From contig JAHDVF020001505.1 in the NCBI GenBank assembly GCA_022606425.2, positions 496,001 to 560,000 on the forward strand: a DNA stretch of 64,000 nucleotides, written 5' to 3'. The notes under the pieces were generated by a model that saw only the letters and a program-made list of their open reading frames with translations, was not told where the DNA came from and made no database searches. Of the stretch, positions 27,001 through 37,269 are shown piece after piece (position 1 is the stretch's first letter; each line of letters starts with the position of its first letter). The translations under genes were made by a program, and so were the position numbers. The DNA is from Lepidostoma basale (lineage: Eukaryota; Arthropoda; Insecta; Trichoptera; Lepidostomatidae).

Positions 27001-27211
27001 ACTAAAACATATGTTTAAACAAACATCATAGTCGTAAAACAAACATATATCACGATTGTAATTTGACAACAGTGTAGTGGTTTCACAGTGCATTCAATAT
27101 TGTGAATTGGTTTAATGCATTGTCATCAATTAGATACAATTAAAATTGGCTTACATTGCTTTGGGCTATAACGAGTAGGGGCAGAAGCAGAAGTATCAGC
27201 AGTTTCTTCAT
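20880..27211 (-). CDS. TMEM9: TMEM9 family lysosomal/endosomal membrane protein (complete)
   Basis: Five exons (27211..27155, 26856..26738, 23517..23403, 22566..22441, 21032..20880) join in phase to 189 codons plus TGA, close to the roughly 183 residues of the human protein. In order: signal peptide MKKLLILLLLPLLVIAQS; a Cys-rich lumenal region with YEDKRCKCVCP, then CNCDG and FCPRCECIYENRNTTIIK; one membrane helix (VVVIIVIWVIMLLVVYMG); FLICLDPLL; and a cytosolic tail ending WKRQVREQRRNIYDRHTMLN. The RCKCxCP, CxCDG/CECxYExR, DPL and YDRH(T/K)ML motifs are diagnostic of TMEM9. Family members sit in late endosomes/lysosomes and have been linked to V-ATPase assembly and CLC transporters; nothing in this sequence tests that. 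The second intron carries a Transib-like element on the opposite strand. Confidence 0.95.
22441..22566 (-). CDS. TMEM9: TMEM9 exon 4 (membrane helix)
   Basis: Acceptor TTCAAG|GTTGTG, donor GAAGAA|GTAAGT, 126 nt in phase 0. It encodes the transmembrane helix, CLDPLLNKR and the start of the acidic tail (HTNEE). Confidence 0.94.
23403..23517 (-). CDS. TMEM9: TMEM9 exon 3
   Basis: Acceptor TTTCAG|CAACTG, donor ATTAAG|GTACAT, phase 2 to 0. It encodes CNCDGVILPSVGDE to FCPRCECIYENRNTTIIK, the second Cys-rich segment. Confidence 0.94.
24278..24487. repeat. 64-bp tandem repeat, about three units
   Basis: The unit starting GGTTACAAATTTGACGGT recurs at 24319, 24383 and 24447, exactly 64 bp apart. It carries CGTAAGAATGGTGGCTAC and GAGATAAAGCTAAATTAAT. 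The array directly abuts the left target duplication of the Transib-like element. Confidence 0.9.
24793..25470 (+). pseudogene. Transib-like transposase, N-terminal ORF (two exons)
   Basis: Exon 24793..24811 (MNKVVE, split Gly codon, donor GAAG|GTATGT) joins exon 25082..25470 (acceptor CTCCAG|GTGCC) to give MNKVVEGASLGRSSGRLNIT and on to IKKFRWQYLQSLVDLDADV. The frame then closes at TGA 25470. It overlaps the next ORF, which is in another frame and carries the family-like GRGRPKK segment. A one-step frame change around 25.39-25.44 kb is needed to join them. I favour a disabling indel over a programmed shift. Confidence 0.6.
25392..26141 (+). pseudogene. Transib-like transposase, second ORF without catalytic core
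   Basis: The open frame starts at a TTG; the first ATG is at 25443. It carries GRGRPKKMFDASCSKMKRRK, then LTKEQYTTLQRDAKKQNANI, CYPEREE, AEIKLQTLLDHTV, then switches to WKTFRKFHTRKTSR, DPVISSFRKL and PLSKEVLNLL with an acidic end. The first part is like the N-terminus and the last part like the C-terminal tail of this transposase type. The several hundred residues expected to hold the DDE core are absent. An AATAAA lies at 26.28 kb. Confidence 0.65.
26738..26856 (-). CDS. TMEM9: TMEM9 exon 2
   Basis: It encodes SYEDKRCKCVCPSPSAVIN through LYIANVPPNK and ends AAATG|GTATTT in phase 2. The acceptor GCCCAG|TCT fits the family alignment. An in-phase alternative, TTAAG|GCC at 26862, would add two residues. 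Confidence 0.9.
27155..27211 (-). CDS. TMEM9: TMEM9 exon 1 (signal peptide)
   Basis: It begins CCGAAATGAAGAAACTG and encodes MKKLLILLLLPLLVIAQSN. The donor is AGCAAT|GTAAGC, phase 0. Confidence 0.93.
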
Positions 27212-27619
27212 TTCGGCGGGAATACAAACTTTACAGTGCAAAATCTAACGCCCCAGATTTTAACTTGCAATATGTAACCTAAATAAAACCATTTGTGTCC
27301 ACAAATAAAACAACGCAATAATACTTCTGAACAATATGCAGCCGATTGACAGATAATAAAATATCACAATAGAGTAATAAGAAAATAAAATGTCAAAGTT
27401 TGTCTATGATCAACAGATATTTGATATAGCCATGTTTCATGGCATACTCGGTGAGATTGCACTAAACAATTTTTACATGGCAGAAAATACGTTTTCTCTC
27501 TGGAGGCTTGTTTAATCTTAGTTAAGTTTAATTTTAATTAGTGATAAGACTATGAAAAACAATAATAGTGTATAGGAAAAACAATAATAGTGTAAGTGAC
27601 AATTTTTGTGAGTGGCAAC

Positions 27620-28257
27620 ACTTTGGGGGGCGTGACCTAACCCCCACCCTGCAATTTTTTTGAACTCCGAGAGCTCTCGAGCGAGGCCGCGAGAGTTATA
27701 TACCGGACTCCGGTGAGGCGAGATCTCTCCCCGGCCGAACCCCGGGGAGATAATCTGAAGGGAAAGTTCATAATATACGCGCCGCATGGTGCCGGCTGCG
27801 TCAGTTTATCATCATTGGGGCCTGATACTGGCCACTGCTGTCTCAGCGAAGGATACCAAACCGCCTTTCGATTCCACGCTCTTCCACATCGTCCACTTCG
27901 AACGTCCCTCGTGGTGCGGACGCCACGTGCCGGCCAGCTCACCGTCACGCCAACTTCGCAGATCGTCGGTCCTCGCCGTTAGTGCTAATTGAGTGACTCA
28001 TTAGTTTTAAGTCGTTGGCCTACGGAAGGCATGTAAGTCTTCTTTAATTCATAAGTAATCTTGATTATTCTTTCTTGTATTGTATGTCGGTTTAATTAAA
28101 GGTAATTTTAAATAATAAATATTGGTTTCAATCTCATATCACTATACATCCCGGAGCATATCTCGATTAACATAATATTACGGGCAACGTTGGGAGGAGT
28201 TGTTTCGAGATCGGGAATAAAATACGAGTAAATTCATTCATTTTTCACCCCGTGACA
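27620..28257 (+). mobile_element. Solo-LTR-like GC-rich element
   Basis: A sharply bounded GC-rich block has a TATA-like TTATATA near 27.69 kb, an initiator-like GTCAGTT near 27.80 kb and AATAAA near 28.11 kb, the expected LTR order. GCAAC stands at both edges (27615..27619 and 28258..28262). The right edge ends in CA but the left does not begin with TG, so limits are uncertain. ORFs inside are not convincing. It lies about 400 bp upstream of the TMEM9 ATG. Confidence 0.45.
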
Positions 28258-28533
28258 GCAACCTTCTAACAATTCCTTTAAGCCTTTCAATATTATAATA
28301 TATGGCCGAATAAGAACTTGCACTTATTTTTGACCAATTGCAATGCCGTCTCGAAAATGACTAGGACTGCATTGCCACTTGAAATATAAATTCGCATTTT
28401 TAATTCGAAATTTCTGAGTAAGCTGCTAGCTCTTGCCAATAGCTTAGGATTATAAAAAACCTTTTTTGAGATTGTTTTTTTATTGAACCAATTTTTTTTA
28501 TTTTAAAATTCAAAAGCTTTTGTAAGTAATATC

Positions 28534-28640
28534 AAATCAAATCAGTTTATTTACTCAAAAGATATTAAAAACAACATAAATGTTTAAGGCATCTATTGAG
28601 TACAGGTAAAATATTATATACAACATAAAACCAGGAACAC
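28534..28640 (-). mobile_element. Jockey-like LINE 3'-end fragment
   Basis: AAATCAAATCAGTTTATTTA, then CTCAAAAGATATT and GAGTACAGGTAAAATATTAT match the 3' ends near 56.3 and 58.75 kb. Read on the minus strand it ends in a TGATTT-type tail. Confidence 0.55.
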
Positions 28641-29249
28641 ATTAAAGATGGTTCGACATCAGGAAGACAGGATACTGTGAAAGAGTTATAAAGATATTTG
28701 AATTGTATTTTAATAAGCATTTAAAAAAAACTTATATTTGAAAGGTTAATATAATATAGTAAAATATGTTATATAAAATCAGATGATTCGCTCGTGGGCC
28801 ACAAATAATAATCCCTGGGGCATTAAAATCTTCTTCTTCGTCAGATAAGAAACCTCGTAAAACAAAGATAAGAATTTTCCTTTGGAATCCAATTATGATA
28901 AATTATTTACTCAATACTAAATTTTAACAATAATTGCAGTAATAAATTATTGTACTGTTGCATTTACTACATTGAAAGATAGTGTTAATTTTCCATTTCA
29001 ATCAAAAGATTATTAGGAATATATGAATTTAATCTAAATGCATTATGTGTCGCCCGTTTTATTTTTATTACCTATTCGCTTTAAATACCGTGTTTGTGTT
29101 GATGTATTTAATTATTATATTCAAAGTATTGAGAAAATAAATTAATTCAAAACTGAAATTTGTATAAATCATTCACAATCTCATTCCAAACTCAATACTG
29201 TAAGAGTACAAACTCAATACTGGCGAACCAACATTGGTGTACTATGGGA

Positions 29250-29340
29250 CCGGCCACACTATAGCGTTCGCGCCACAGGGCGTGATCACAAGCGAACTGT
29301 GTCTTGGCGCCAACCAAGGCACTCCGGTGTGGCCGTACCC
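29250..29340. repeat. Short GC-rich inverted-repeat element
   Basis: CGGCCACAC and its reverse complement GTGTGGCCG face each other about 80 bp apart in AT-rich DNA. It could be a small MITE; no target duplication was recognised. Confidence 0.35.
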
Positions 29341-29645
29341 CAAACAGTAGGTACTATACTTTGTTGGGAACATTATGACTTTTCCGCAAACTTTTCAATT
29401 CAGAGACCAACTTTTCCGCTGAGGTTTGTTCAGCTATTTTAAATTCTTCGTCCTATTCAATATTATATAAATGGGAGAACTACAAAAATATCTTCAGTAA
29501 ATCGCTCTACATGGGAAGGAATATATTTTATATTAAAAATGAGAAATTTAACAAATACTAAAATATAACTTTCTAGTAGCATTAGGCAAACTGTAAGAAT
29601 ATTTTAATTTACAATGATGATATCCATTACAAAAAAAAAAAAAAA

Positions 29646-29949
29646 TCGCACCTTTATAATTATAGATTATATACCTTTATAAATAGAGGCGAAAAGAAAA
29701 GGGTGGATAATAATATGGCAGTCCATTCTTTCTGCCTACCCCTTCGGAGAGACGGCGTGAGGGTTAGTTAGTTATATTCATTACACTTGCTTTTATCGTA
29801 ATATCTGTAAGGTAGTGTTTCATTTATAGTATTATTTTGCCTAATTTTACCCATTTTTTAATAACCTCTTTCGTTTTTCGAAGCTGAATATTTTATAAGG
29901 CTGAAAAAATCACAAACAAAATAGAATTACCATAATTATAAAGGTGCGA
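29646..29949. mobile_element. MITE with 18-bp perfect inverted repeats, carrying a SINE tail fragment
   Basis: TCGCACCTTTATAATTAT at 29646 is matched by its exact reverse complement at 29932..29949. The interior contains the SINE fragment at 29692..29778. Confidence 0.65.
29692..29778 (+). mobile_element. SINE with (TTAG)n tail, 3' fragment
   Basis: GGCAGTCCATTCTTTCTGCC leads to GACGGCGTGAGGGTTAGTTA. Preceding A/G-rich bases (AAAAGAAAAGGGTGGA) match the SINE body. Confidence 0.65.
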
Positions 29950-30624
29950 AGTAATTATTTTTTATATTAATATATAAAAATGTGAAGATAATATTTCTTC
30001 AAAGGGCGGAAAGATTTCTAGTGATACAATCCAGTGGGGCTCAATCCTTTTTGTTTTTTCATTATCCAAATTATTTTTCAATCCTTTTTTTATTCACTTT
30101 GTGATCGGTATAAAATAGGTAAATTTTACTTTTTAGTATGCCACTTTTCAACGCATTCTGACGTTAACTGTCAAGTTCTATTACGTTGAACATTTTTGTG
30201 ATAAAACCTGTTTTTCCTCAGCTACAAAAATAACAATTCCTGCACAGTTTTACAAATACAGCAATTGCAGTAATTATAATATAATATTGCATCATACTCG
30301 TACATGACAATTTTATAATTATGTTTTGTATTTTTTAAATTGGTATTTTTATATTACACTTCAACATTGTTCATTAAACTAAACTATTATACGAGTATTT
30401 GCACTAAACAATTTATTCCCAAAGTGGTCTATATAGACCCCCAGGGGTTTACGACAGCTTGCAAGGGGTCTACGACAATTGTAAAAAAATTGGGGGTCCA
30501 TAAGATGTAAATGGGGGTCCACGAGATGGTTCAACTAAATTGAAACGCAAAACGAATATCGAAATCGTTGGTGACCTTTGTTTTCAAACTCATTTGGGGA
30601 AACCAGATGATTGAAATCGTTGTA

Positions 30625-30865
30625 AGTGCATTGACTGGCCACCCCGAAGGTTCCGGGTTCGATTTCCGGCGAGGGCAGTGTGATTGTCACACTGTCTTTG
30701 GTCTGGTGTAGAATTCACGTGACAATAAAATAACGATAGATTAGCTACCTATCACATGTCACTAGAATCACTATGATAGCTATAATACCCTCTACATCGA
30801 TTTGACTCATGCTGTCATGATGTAAAGAGCGATTCAACAAAATAATAATAATAATAATAATAATG
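30625..30865 (+). mobile_element. tRNA-derived SINE with (AAT)n tail
   Basis: The B box is GGTTCGATTTCC, followed by GCAGTGTGATTGTCACACTG, GTAGAATTCACGTGACAATA and CGATTCAACAAAATAATAAT. The A-box end is truncated. Confidence 0.75.
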
Positions 30866-30999
30866 GAATTCCACAGTGTTATGTGTGTATTTTAGTTATC
30901 CTAATTTTTATTTTGATTTTATTATAAAGGGAAGATTTATTAAACAGCACATATCAAAGAACACCTTATTTCATGAGCAATGTTAACGAATGACACGAA

Positions 31000-31067
31000 T
31001 GCGTGCATGACTCGAAGTATGAATGTTGAGGAAGCAAGAGAAATATGTGTGGAAAGAAAAGTGTGGC
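31000..31067 (+). mobile_element. LINE with (TTAG)n tail, short fragment
   Basis: GCGTGCATGACTCGAAGTAT and GAATGTTGAGGAAGCAAGAG, then AAAAGTGTGGCGT, match the C-terminal coding part of the family. Confidence 0.6.
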
Positions 31068-31329
31068 GTTTTTATGTTAACGAATCTCGCTGAAAGTATC
31101 TAATAACAAAACTGAATTTTTGGCCGTGCTGTGTCGATTGCGGCTATTCTGAAATATAGGCGCCCAATTATACGGTATACCATGCTTTCAACTACTTATG
31201 TTTTCCTGTCATACGTAGAGGGTGGCATAAAAATTCTATCGCGGGGGTCTTCGGTTTTATTATTTGTTTCTTTCGTCTTAAACAATTACCAAAAATAATT
31301 AATAGATCTGACGATCTGTGACACAGAAA

Positions 31330-31880
31330 TCATATCTCGTCGGATGATGAGATCCAGCTGTCCCTCCATCTCTTAGGCGGTCTTCCAGGTGGGCGGTGTT
31401 CGGAGGGGATTTCATAAGCGGCTGTATATGGAAGTCTGTCACCATCCATTCGGGCTACATGGTCCCTCCAGTATCTTCTTCTGGATCTACTCCACTGAAT
31501 GAGATCTGCAACCAAAATGACCTTTATACCGAAGTAAGAGAACAAGTCAGTAAAGCCCCTACCGTATCAGGATGCCTGAAGAATCTGGTCTGGAAGAACA
31601 AGCACATGCGTATCGACAGCAAGATCAAAATTTATAAAACTATCATGACGTACGCTGTAGAGACGCGGGCTGACACTGTCCGAACCAAGGGACTACTAAG
31701 AACATCGGAGATGAAGGTCCTAAGATCCGTAACTGGAAAAACCCTCCGAGATCGTGTCCACAACGTAGACATAAGAAAAACTTGCGAAATAGAGGATATC
31801 GTTCAAATTACCGAAAATACTTTAAAAAATATCATAATATATCGGCGCTGCGACGCTTGGGGTGGGCGAGTGGGAACGAC
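31330..31880 (-). mobile_element. LINE group C copy with 5' inversion (twin-priming structure)
   Basis: The left part, on the minus strand, encodes ADLIQWSRSRRRYWRDHVAR and PPGRPPKRW, the 3' segment. The right part (about 31500..31870), on the plus strand, encodes KIKIYKTIMTYAVETRAD, SEMKVLRSVTGKTLRDR and RKTCEIEDIVQ, the segment just upstream. Compared with the uninverted copy at 35.4-35.9 kb, the two parts are contiguous in the element but inverted in the genome. Confidence 0.75.
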
Positions 31881-32372
31881 GCTCTAACTTGTTACCAAAC
31901 GCCGCGCGCCGATTCAGCCTTTGTATTGTATTGTAAAATATAGGTAATAAAATACAATATTAATAATTTTTCGATCATAATTTAGGTATGAAAAAGTTTA
32001 TTCAAAGGGTTTTGAAGTTAGATGTGCTTCATAAAATTATAATATTTTATGGATTAATTATCATTAAAAATATATATAATATCTGACTTAATTATAAGCA
32101 AAATATGAGATAAAGAAATTGACACTACTCGAATTACCGATCAGGCAAGGTTTTGTAATCACACTATGGAAAACAAAGAGATTAATGAACAGTGCATCCT
32201 TGTCGGTTTATATTGCAATGTTTATTGTGTGATTGCTCCGAGGCAATGGGATGAATGTAGCCGCACATTAGCATAGACGAGCGGCGCTCGGCCGCGGTTA
32301 ATCCGCTGGTCCTCCGCGGTGATAGCGGAATCATTGATTACGTAAACTGATAATGTGGTTATACTTACGTAC

Positions 32373-32560
32373 CTCGGCGCATGAGCACTGCCGCTCGAGC
32401 CGCCGAGCGTCGTGACGCGGTGCCCGTACACGGCCGCCAGCCGCTAGTCTCAACGCGCGCCGCCCGCTGCTCGGTCCCAGCGCGACCCGCACGCGCTCCC
32501 TACCCGCGCACAAGCGCCGGAAACAACCTGTATGCATTTCAATGTCAATAAAATCACACA
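32373..32560 (-). promoter_or_regulatory. CpG-rich island with minus-strand first-exon donor
   Basis: This is one of the most CpG-dense stretches of the window. On the minus strand it ends GCGCCGAG|GTACGTAAGT, a strong donor at 32373/32372. The Arg/Ala-rich frame through it has no recognisable domain, so the exon is probably 5'UTR. With the plus-strand exon at 32.89 kb it suggests a divergent promoter. No downstream exon for the minus transcript was identified. Confidence 0.45.
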
Positions 32561-32889
32561 AGTCCTGTGACAGAATCACTCACTTTAATAAAACACTTTA
32601 TTAAAAACAAAAAATAAATTAAATAATATTTAATTGTGAAGTGATTTCATTGTGCAATTTAAAAATTAAAAGTGTTGTAATTCATAATACGCACATATTA
32701 AATATATTGTTTACTAATTAACAATTTGTTTTGGTGATTGATTGCGTCGCATATCGAGTGAGTCGCAAGCCGCGAAACTGTAATCTTACTAAGTACACCT
32801 GCATTGTACATACATAAATAGAGGTGAAGTAGCGTGCATAATTGCATTAGATGATGCGATGGTAGGCGCGAGGGCCGCGCGCTCTAGGG

Positions 32890-32957
32890 ATGGAAGAGAC
32901 TAGCTTCACCTTCAAGGCGATGGAGGAGGACGGAGAAGACAAGGATGACTCCAAGAG
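32890..32957 (+). CDS. Candidate first coding exon of an unidentified gene
   Basis: ATG in GGGATGG context opens MEETSFTFKAMEEDGEDKDD and SK. The exon would end AAGAG|GTGACA in phase 2; without splicing it stops at once (AGG TGA). The acidic, polar start looks like a cytosolic N-terminus. I do not recognise the protein. Support comes from the CpG-rich upstream region and the donor position. If real, the remaining exons lie far to the right, since 33-64 kb shows no convincing host exon. Confidence 0.4.
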
Positions 32958-33123
32958 GTGACACACAACATTCACAGAAATATTATTTATTAAAATAATT
33001 AGAATCACATTTTTATTTAATTAGATGTTAAATTTATAAAATTTTTGTAGATGAACACCTCGAATACACATTTTTGTTTGTTTGATATTTAAATATTATT
33101 GTTTATTAAATATGTTTTTTTTT

Positions 33124-33360
33124 ATAACCAACTAAATAACCATCCGCCTTTCGCCGCACCCCAGAGGGATAGACAGAGAGGATGGATCGCCATACCCTTA
33201 TGTACCTCTCTAGATTCCTCCATATTCATACATCGTAGAACGCACACTCGTCGATTTTTTCCAACTTCGAATGTGGCCGCTTTTTAGTATTTGATTAATT
33301 TGGTCATGCCATTCTTTCCTTGGTATTCCACGGCTTCTCATTCCACCCACAATGCTTGTA
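33124..33360 (-). mobile_element. LINE with (TTAG)n tail, subfamily 2 copy
   Basis: The minus strand encodes a decayed GMRSRGIPRKEWHDQINQIL and GHIRSWKKST segment. The 3' end is degenerate (GGATGGTTATTTAGTTGG). Confidence 0.7.
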
Positions 33361-33734
33361 TATAACATTTTTTTATATACAAGATAAAGCATCCTTAGTT
33401 GCAGGCATGATTAATTTGAGTGCACCGTTTATATTAAAAGTCATTAAAAATACTTTGATAATCCATGATCAGTTTTACCGCCATTTCGGTAATTGTTTTG
33501 AGAATATAAAACTTTATTCTTAAACAGAAATGTATGTATGAATGGTTCATCTTGGTCATTTTATTAGAGATATAACATTTTTATATGATACATTTATGTT
33601 CTGTGTACAAAGTTTTCCTTGCTCTCAACATACTTTAACACGATTTTCTTTATTATAATCCGCATTGACCTATATATCACGTTATCTGCGCCCTATCGTT
33701 AATACAATCAGTTTGTCCACTCCATTGCCACATC

Positions 33735-33884
33735 GGGAAGACAAGCTTCTTCGTCAGAGAATCCGCACATTTCATCGAGCTGTTAAAAGAAATGAATGTT
33801 GAATCCAACGACATTCTAGTCAGTTTCGACGTGGAGTCTCTGTTTACGAACGTATCAATGAAAGACTCGCTATCATTGATTCAT
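33735..33884 (+). pseudogene. Penelope-like element reverse transcriptase fragment
   Basis: Fifty codons read GKTSFFVRESAHFIELLKEM and NVESNDILVSFDVESLFTNV, then SMKDSLSLIH and a stop. LVSFDV(V/E)SLFTNV is the hallmark motif A block of Penelope-like reverse transcriptases, normally preceded by a (Y/F)(V/L)RDS-HFI block like the one here. The fragment has no start codon. It shows that Penelope-like retroelements occur in this genome, which bears on the hammerhead-like repeats elsewhere in the window. Confidence 0.85.
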
Positions 33885-34147
33885 TGATATTCGAACATTC
33901 CCTTTAAAAGCGGATACTTTTATTTCCATGGATTAATTATAATAAATCAGTTCTCAAATTATAAATATATGTTTTTCATTACGTGAATTGTAAAAAAAAA
34001 AAAACATTTTAATCAAGCTATAATTCTGGTAAAAACCAAAACACACATCCTCGAGGAAGCTTAGTTGCTTGAAGCTTCAGTGTGACATTCAGAGCATAAC
34101 CCAATGGAGTAAACGTTACATATTATTCTTCAAGGTCTCCAAGTGCT

Positions 34148-34946
34148 TTGTTATGTCATACACACGAGCATCAAAAACTTTGCTATCTTATGGATGGGGT
34201 ACAGCTTGAAAGAGCTTCTACATCCAGAGATCTCCGTGTTCTGTTCGATGCTCAATTATCGTTCAATCTTCACATAGTTGCTCTATGTAATAGTTCCATT
34301 AAAATGCTTAGATTTGTTTTTAGGAATGCCAAGCTATTTTCGAACACTCGGGTACTTTGGGTATTGTATAATTCCCTGGTAAGAAGTCGGCTGGAATATA
34401 GTTTGGTCATCATTATTTGGTCATCGCCTGGGATTTGATATTCTCTGATGGTGGAGCGAGTGCAGAAAAAATTCTGCGCTTTCTTTACATCAGGGAGCGC
34501 GGTTATTACCCGTGGCTCTTTCCGACTGAATTCTTGCTAGTTATGCTAAGCTACCAATCATTGGAAAGAAGGAGGAATATCCACTTGGGGGTTCACTTCT
34601 TTCAGCTGATTGGCGGTCATATATATAACTCGGATGTCCTGAGTGATGTAGGTCTATTTGTCCCTGATAATTACCTTCGTCAAAGACAGCACAGATTGTT
34701 TTATTTGCCGCGCTGCAGAACCAACCTGCCAATGGTTATGCCTGTGGGTAGGGCAATTTTTATTGCTTATTCGGGTCGCAAGTGATAGATAGGCAACTGC
34801 CTCAGGGATGCAATATCAATGTTATGATTCTTTCTAATTCTTAAGCTTCTCTTATAAATTCTTATAATGTAATTATAAACGATCTGGAATTATATGTCTG
34901 TAATGTTTGTGATTTTTATTCAAATAAATGAAATGAAATGAAATAA
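34148..34946 (+). pseudogene. Jockey-like LINE, 3' part of reverse transcriptase ORF
   Basis: Two overlapping frames give LERASTSRDLRVLFDAQLSF, FRNAKLFSNTRVLWVLYNSL, VRSRLEYS and then ILRFLYIRERGYYPWLFPTE, SLERRRNIHLGVHFFQLIGG and RQRQHRLFYLPRCRTN. These are the thumb and C-terminal blocks of jockey-clade LINEs. At least one frameshift separates them (near 34.43 kb). The element ends in ATAAATGAAATGAAATGAAA, a pentamer tail. Confidence 0.8.
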
Positions 34947-34974
34947 ATAGCAACGCAAGCTGGGCGTTTCATCA

Positions 34975-35403
34975 TCATCTTCAGCGTTACAACCCTTAGT
35001 TGGTCTTAGCGTCTTGCTGCCCTAGGGCCCTATAGTTTGCCACTACACTATCTAACCAACGCAATCTCGGCCTGCCGAGACTTCTCTGACCTACTCACTG
35101 GGTTGAAAAACAACAGTCCTTCGGGGGACTCTTTTTAGATCCCCCATGCGGTGAAACTGACCTAACCAGCGTAATCTGTTAGTATTCATAAACTTGACCA
35201 CGCCGACGTCCTGGTTGTAGATCGTAGAGCTCTACGTTGTATTTCCATCTCTATGTCTGACCATCCTTCAAGGGTCCGAGGATTCTGTTGAGAATTTTCC
35301 TTTCGAAGCAGTTTAGTTTCGTTTTATCAGCTTGAGTAAGTGTTCAGGTCTCCGAGGCATTTGCTAAAACTGGTCTAATCAATGTTTTATGTAAAGTAGA
35401 AAC
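34975..35403 (-). mobile_element. LINE group F copy, 3' end
   Basis: The minus strand encodes, with frameshifts, LNCFERKILNRILGPLKDG, LRWLGQFHRMG, LGRPRLRWLDSVVANYRALG and ends at a GATGATGA tail. It is the counterpart of the copy at 51956..52322. Confidence 0.7.
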
Positions 35404-35905
35404 TTCTTCTTCTTCTTCATCTGATTGTAAATCTTGCGATAAGTTTATGCAGGATATCAACTTTCTTCCTGTGATGAAGACGACCAACCTCCTCTCCATC
35501 TCTTTGGTGGTCGTCTTGGTGGTCGACGGCCCTCTGGAGTCTCGTGCATCACTATATTAGGAATTCTTGCTGGATCCATTCTCTCGATGTGGTCCCTCCA
35601 GAATCGTCTTCTTTGCCTATTCCATCTCACTATGACTTACATTTTCCGGGATTTGCGAATTTCTTCATTGGGTATCCTATCTCTAAGGGTTCTCCCCACC
35701 TTAGGTCGCAATGTTCTCATTTCTGCTACTCTTAAGAGATGTTTGGTTCTGGCAGTGTCTACTCTTGCTTCGATTCCGTATGTCTTTATGGGCCTGATGC
35801 ATGTTTTATAAATTCTAACCTTACTTTCCACTAGCATATTCTTATTGTCCCAGACAGTGTCCCTTAGGTATCCGGAGATAACTGCAGCTTGTGATGGTAT
35901 TGAAC
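35404..35905 (-). mobile_element. LINE group C copy, 3' end
   Basis: The minus strand encodes MLVESKVRIYKTCIRPIKTY, GIEARVDTARTKHLLRVAEM and TLRDRIPNEEIRKSRKM, then RPPRRPPKRW, with a GAAGAAGAAG tail at its 3' end. It abuts the group F copy. Confidence 0.75.
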
Positions 35906-35989
35906 CATCGTAGAGAGAGATGCGTGAATTCAGACGTAATACGAAAATAAATTCAAATGACTAGGAAATATAACACCTAACCATGTGGG

Positions 35990-36130
35990 GGTAGGTCTAG
36001 GCGGGGAGCAGGGGAGACGCGGGGAGGGGAGAGAGGGGAGAGAGGGGGGTTGAACCGAGAGGGGTGTGGGCCAGGGAGAGAGGTAGCTCGGGGCAGTTGA
36101 CTTCTGACCCGACGGGAAGCGGTCGCTTTG
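35990..36130. other. Purine-rich G/A tract
   Basis: Runs such as GGGGAGAGAGGGGAGAGAGG cover about 36.00-36.09 kb. No gene is supported. Confidence 0.6.
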
Positions 36131-36599
36131 GTATTAAATTCAGTGGGTGTTTGTTGTTCTGATTATCAAGAACTTCATTTTATTTTGTATACAAGTATAG
36201 TGGTACGAGGGGTGCGGCATTTGCAGATTTAAAAATACTATAGAATCAGTTTTCCTGAGCTGTTACGACTGAAAAGCTAAGTCTAGAATTAAGAATTTAT
36301 ATTTCAGGAAATTGGAACGTATGCGTTCGGCTTACTCCATGATTATACTATGCTTACGTTTATATATTACATACATGTACCTAAATATATATATATGATA
36401 TATCGATACCTTTCCTATACTGCACGTAATATAGTTCACTAACCCTCGGGCCAACGCATCGCGCCCGAAACAGGTATTCACTAACTCATCGAATACTGAA
36501 ATCTTAGTTATGGACATGTAGCGTTCTAACAAAATTTGCCATCTTCTATATAAATAAACATATAAACTTCGACCCATGCAAATTATGCTACATAAATAT

Positions 36600-36860
36600 G
36601 GTTGACCGCTGATGAATGAAGACAGTTAGAGAAGTTGGGAAGCTCACTTCAAGAGCCCGCGCCAAATACAGACTCCTATAGATAAGTAGGTGGAAGACCC
36701 TACTATCGCGTCTGCGGGAATTCTGTCGTGGGTGGGCTAACTTCGAAAACCCCCGATAGGGTGATGGCCAGGCTCATGGGTTTGAATCCCCAGGTCCACT
36801 GATTAAGGGTTGGGAGGTAGATCGGCTGGTCCCCAGACGATTCTGCTGTGGAGCAGTGGA
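36600..36860. other. GC-richer unclassified block with a B-box-like site
   Basis: GGGTTTGAATCCCC near 36.78 kb resembles a polymerase III B box, preceded by GATGGCCAGGCTCATG. It may be a SINE, but no second copy was found in the window. Confidence 0.3.
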
Positions 36861-37269
36861 GAAAAATCATCAGTCTGACGAAAAGACTGGTTCAACGCGA
36901 TACTAACACTATTATATCCCAGTTATCCCCCACAACTCCTTATATACTTAATATATTATATTTTGACACTGAATTGCTATATAATTGTACCTTTCAGAAA
37001 GCTGTTCTTTATTGCATCATTATTACATTACGCTCTGATTTAAATTACTGTACATTGTATTTGTTGTATATTGTTTGTGAATGTTTCTTCCAGGGCTGCC
37101 ACATTTTCTAGAGATAATATTTTGAATTTATATTTTGTAAACTTAGAGATATTTTAGGTTGTTTGGTTTAGATGTTCCTAGGAAATATTGAGTGACATAT
37201 AGTTTGATTACACGTGGGTTTGTCAGGATTGCTTAGAATATTCGGAAGGGTTAAGAACGATTAGCTTTA

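Noticed and set aside
27518..27992. Several 68-103 codon frames on both strands
   Set aside because: They overlap each other in a GC-rich solo-LTR-like block with promoter-like signals and show no domain.
32331..32579. Minus-strand Arg/Ala-rich frame
   Set aside because: Composition follows the CpG island and no domain is visible; treated as probable 5'UTR.
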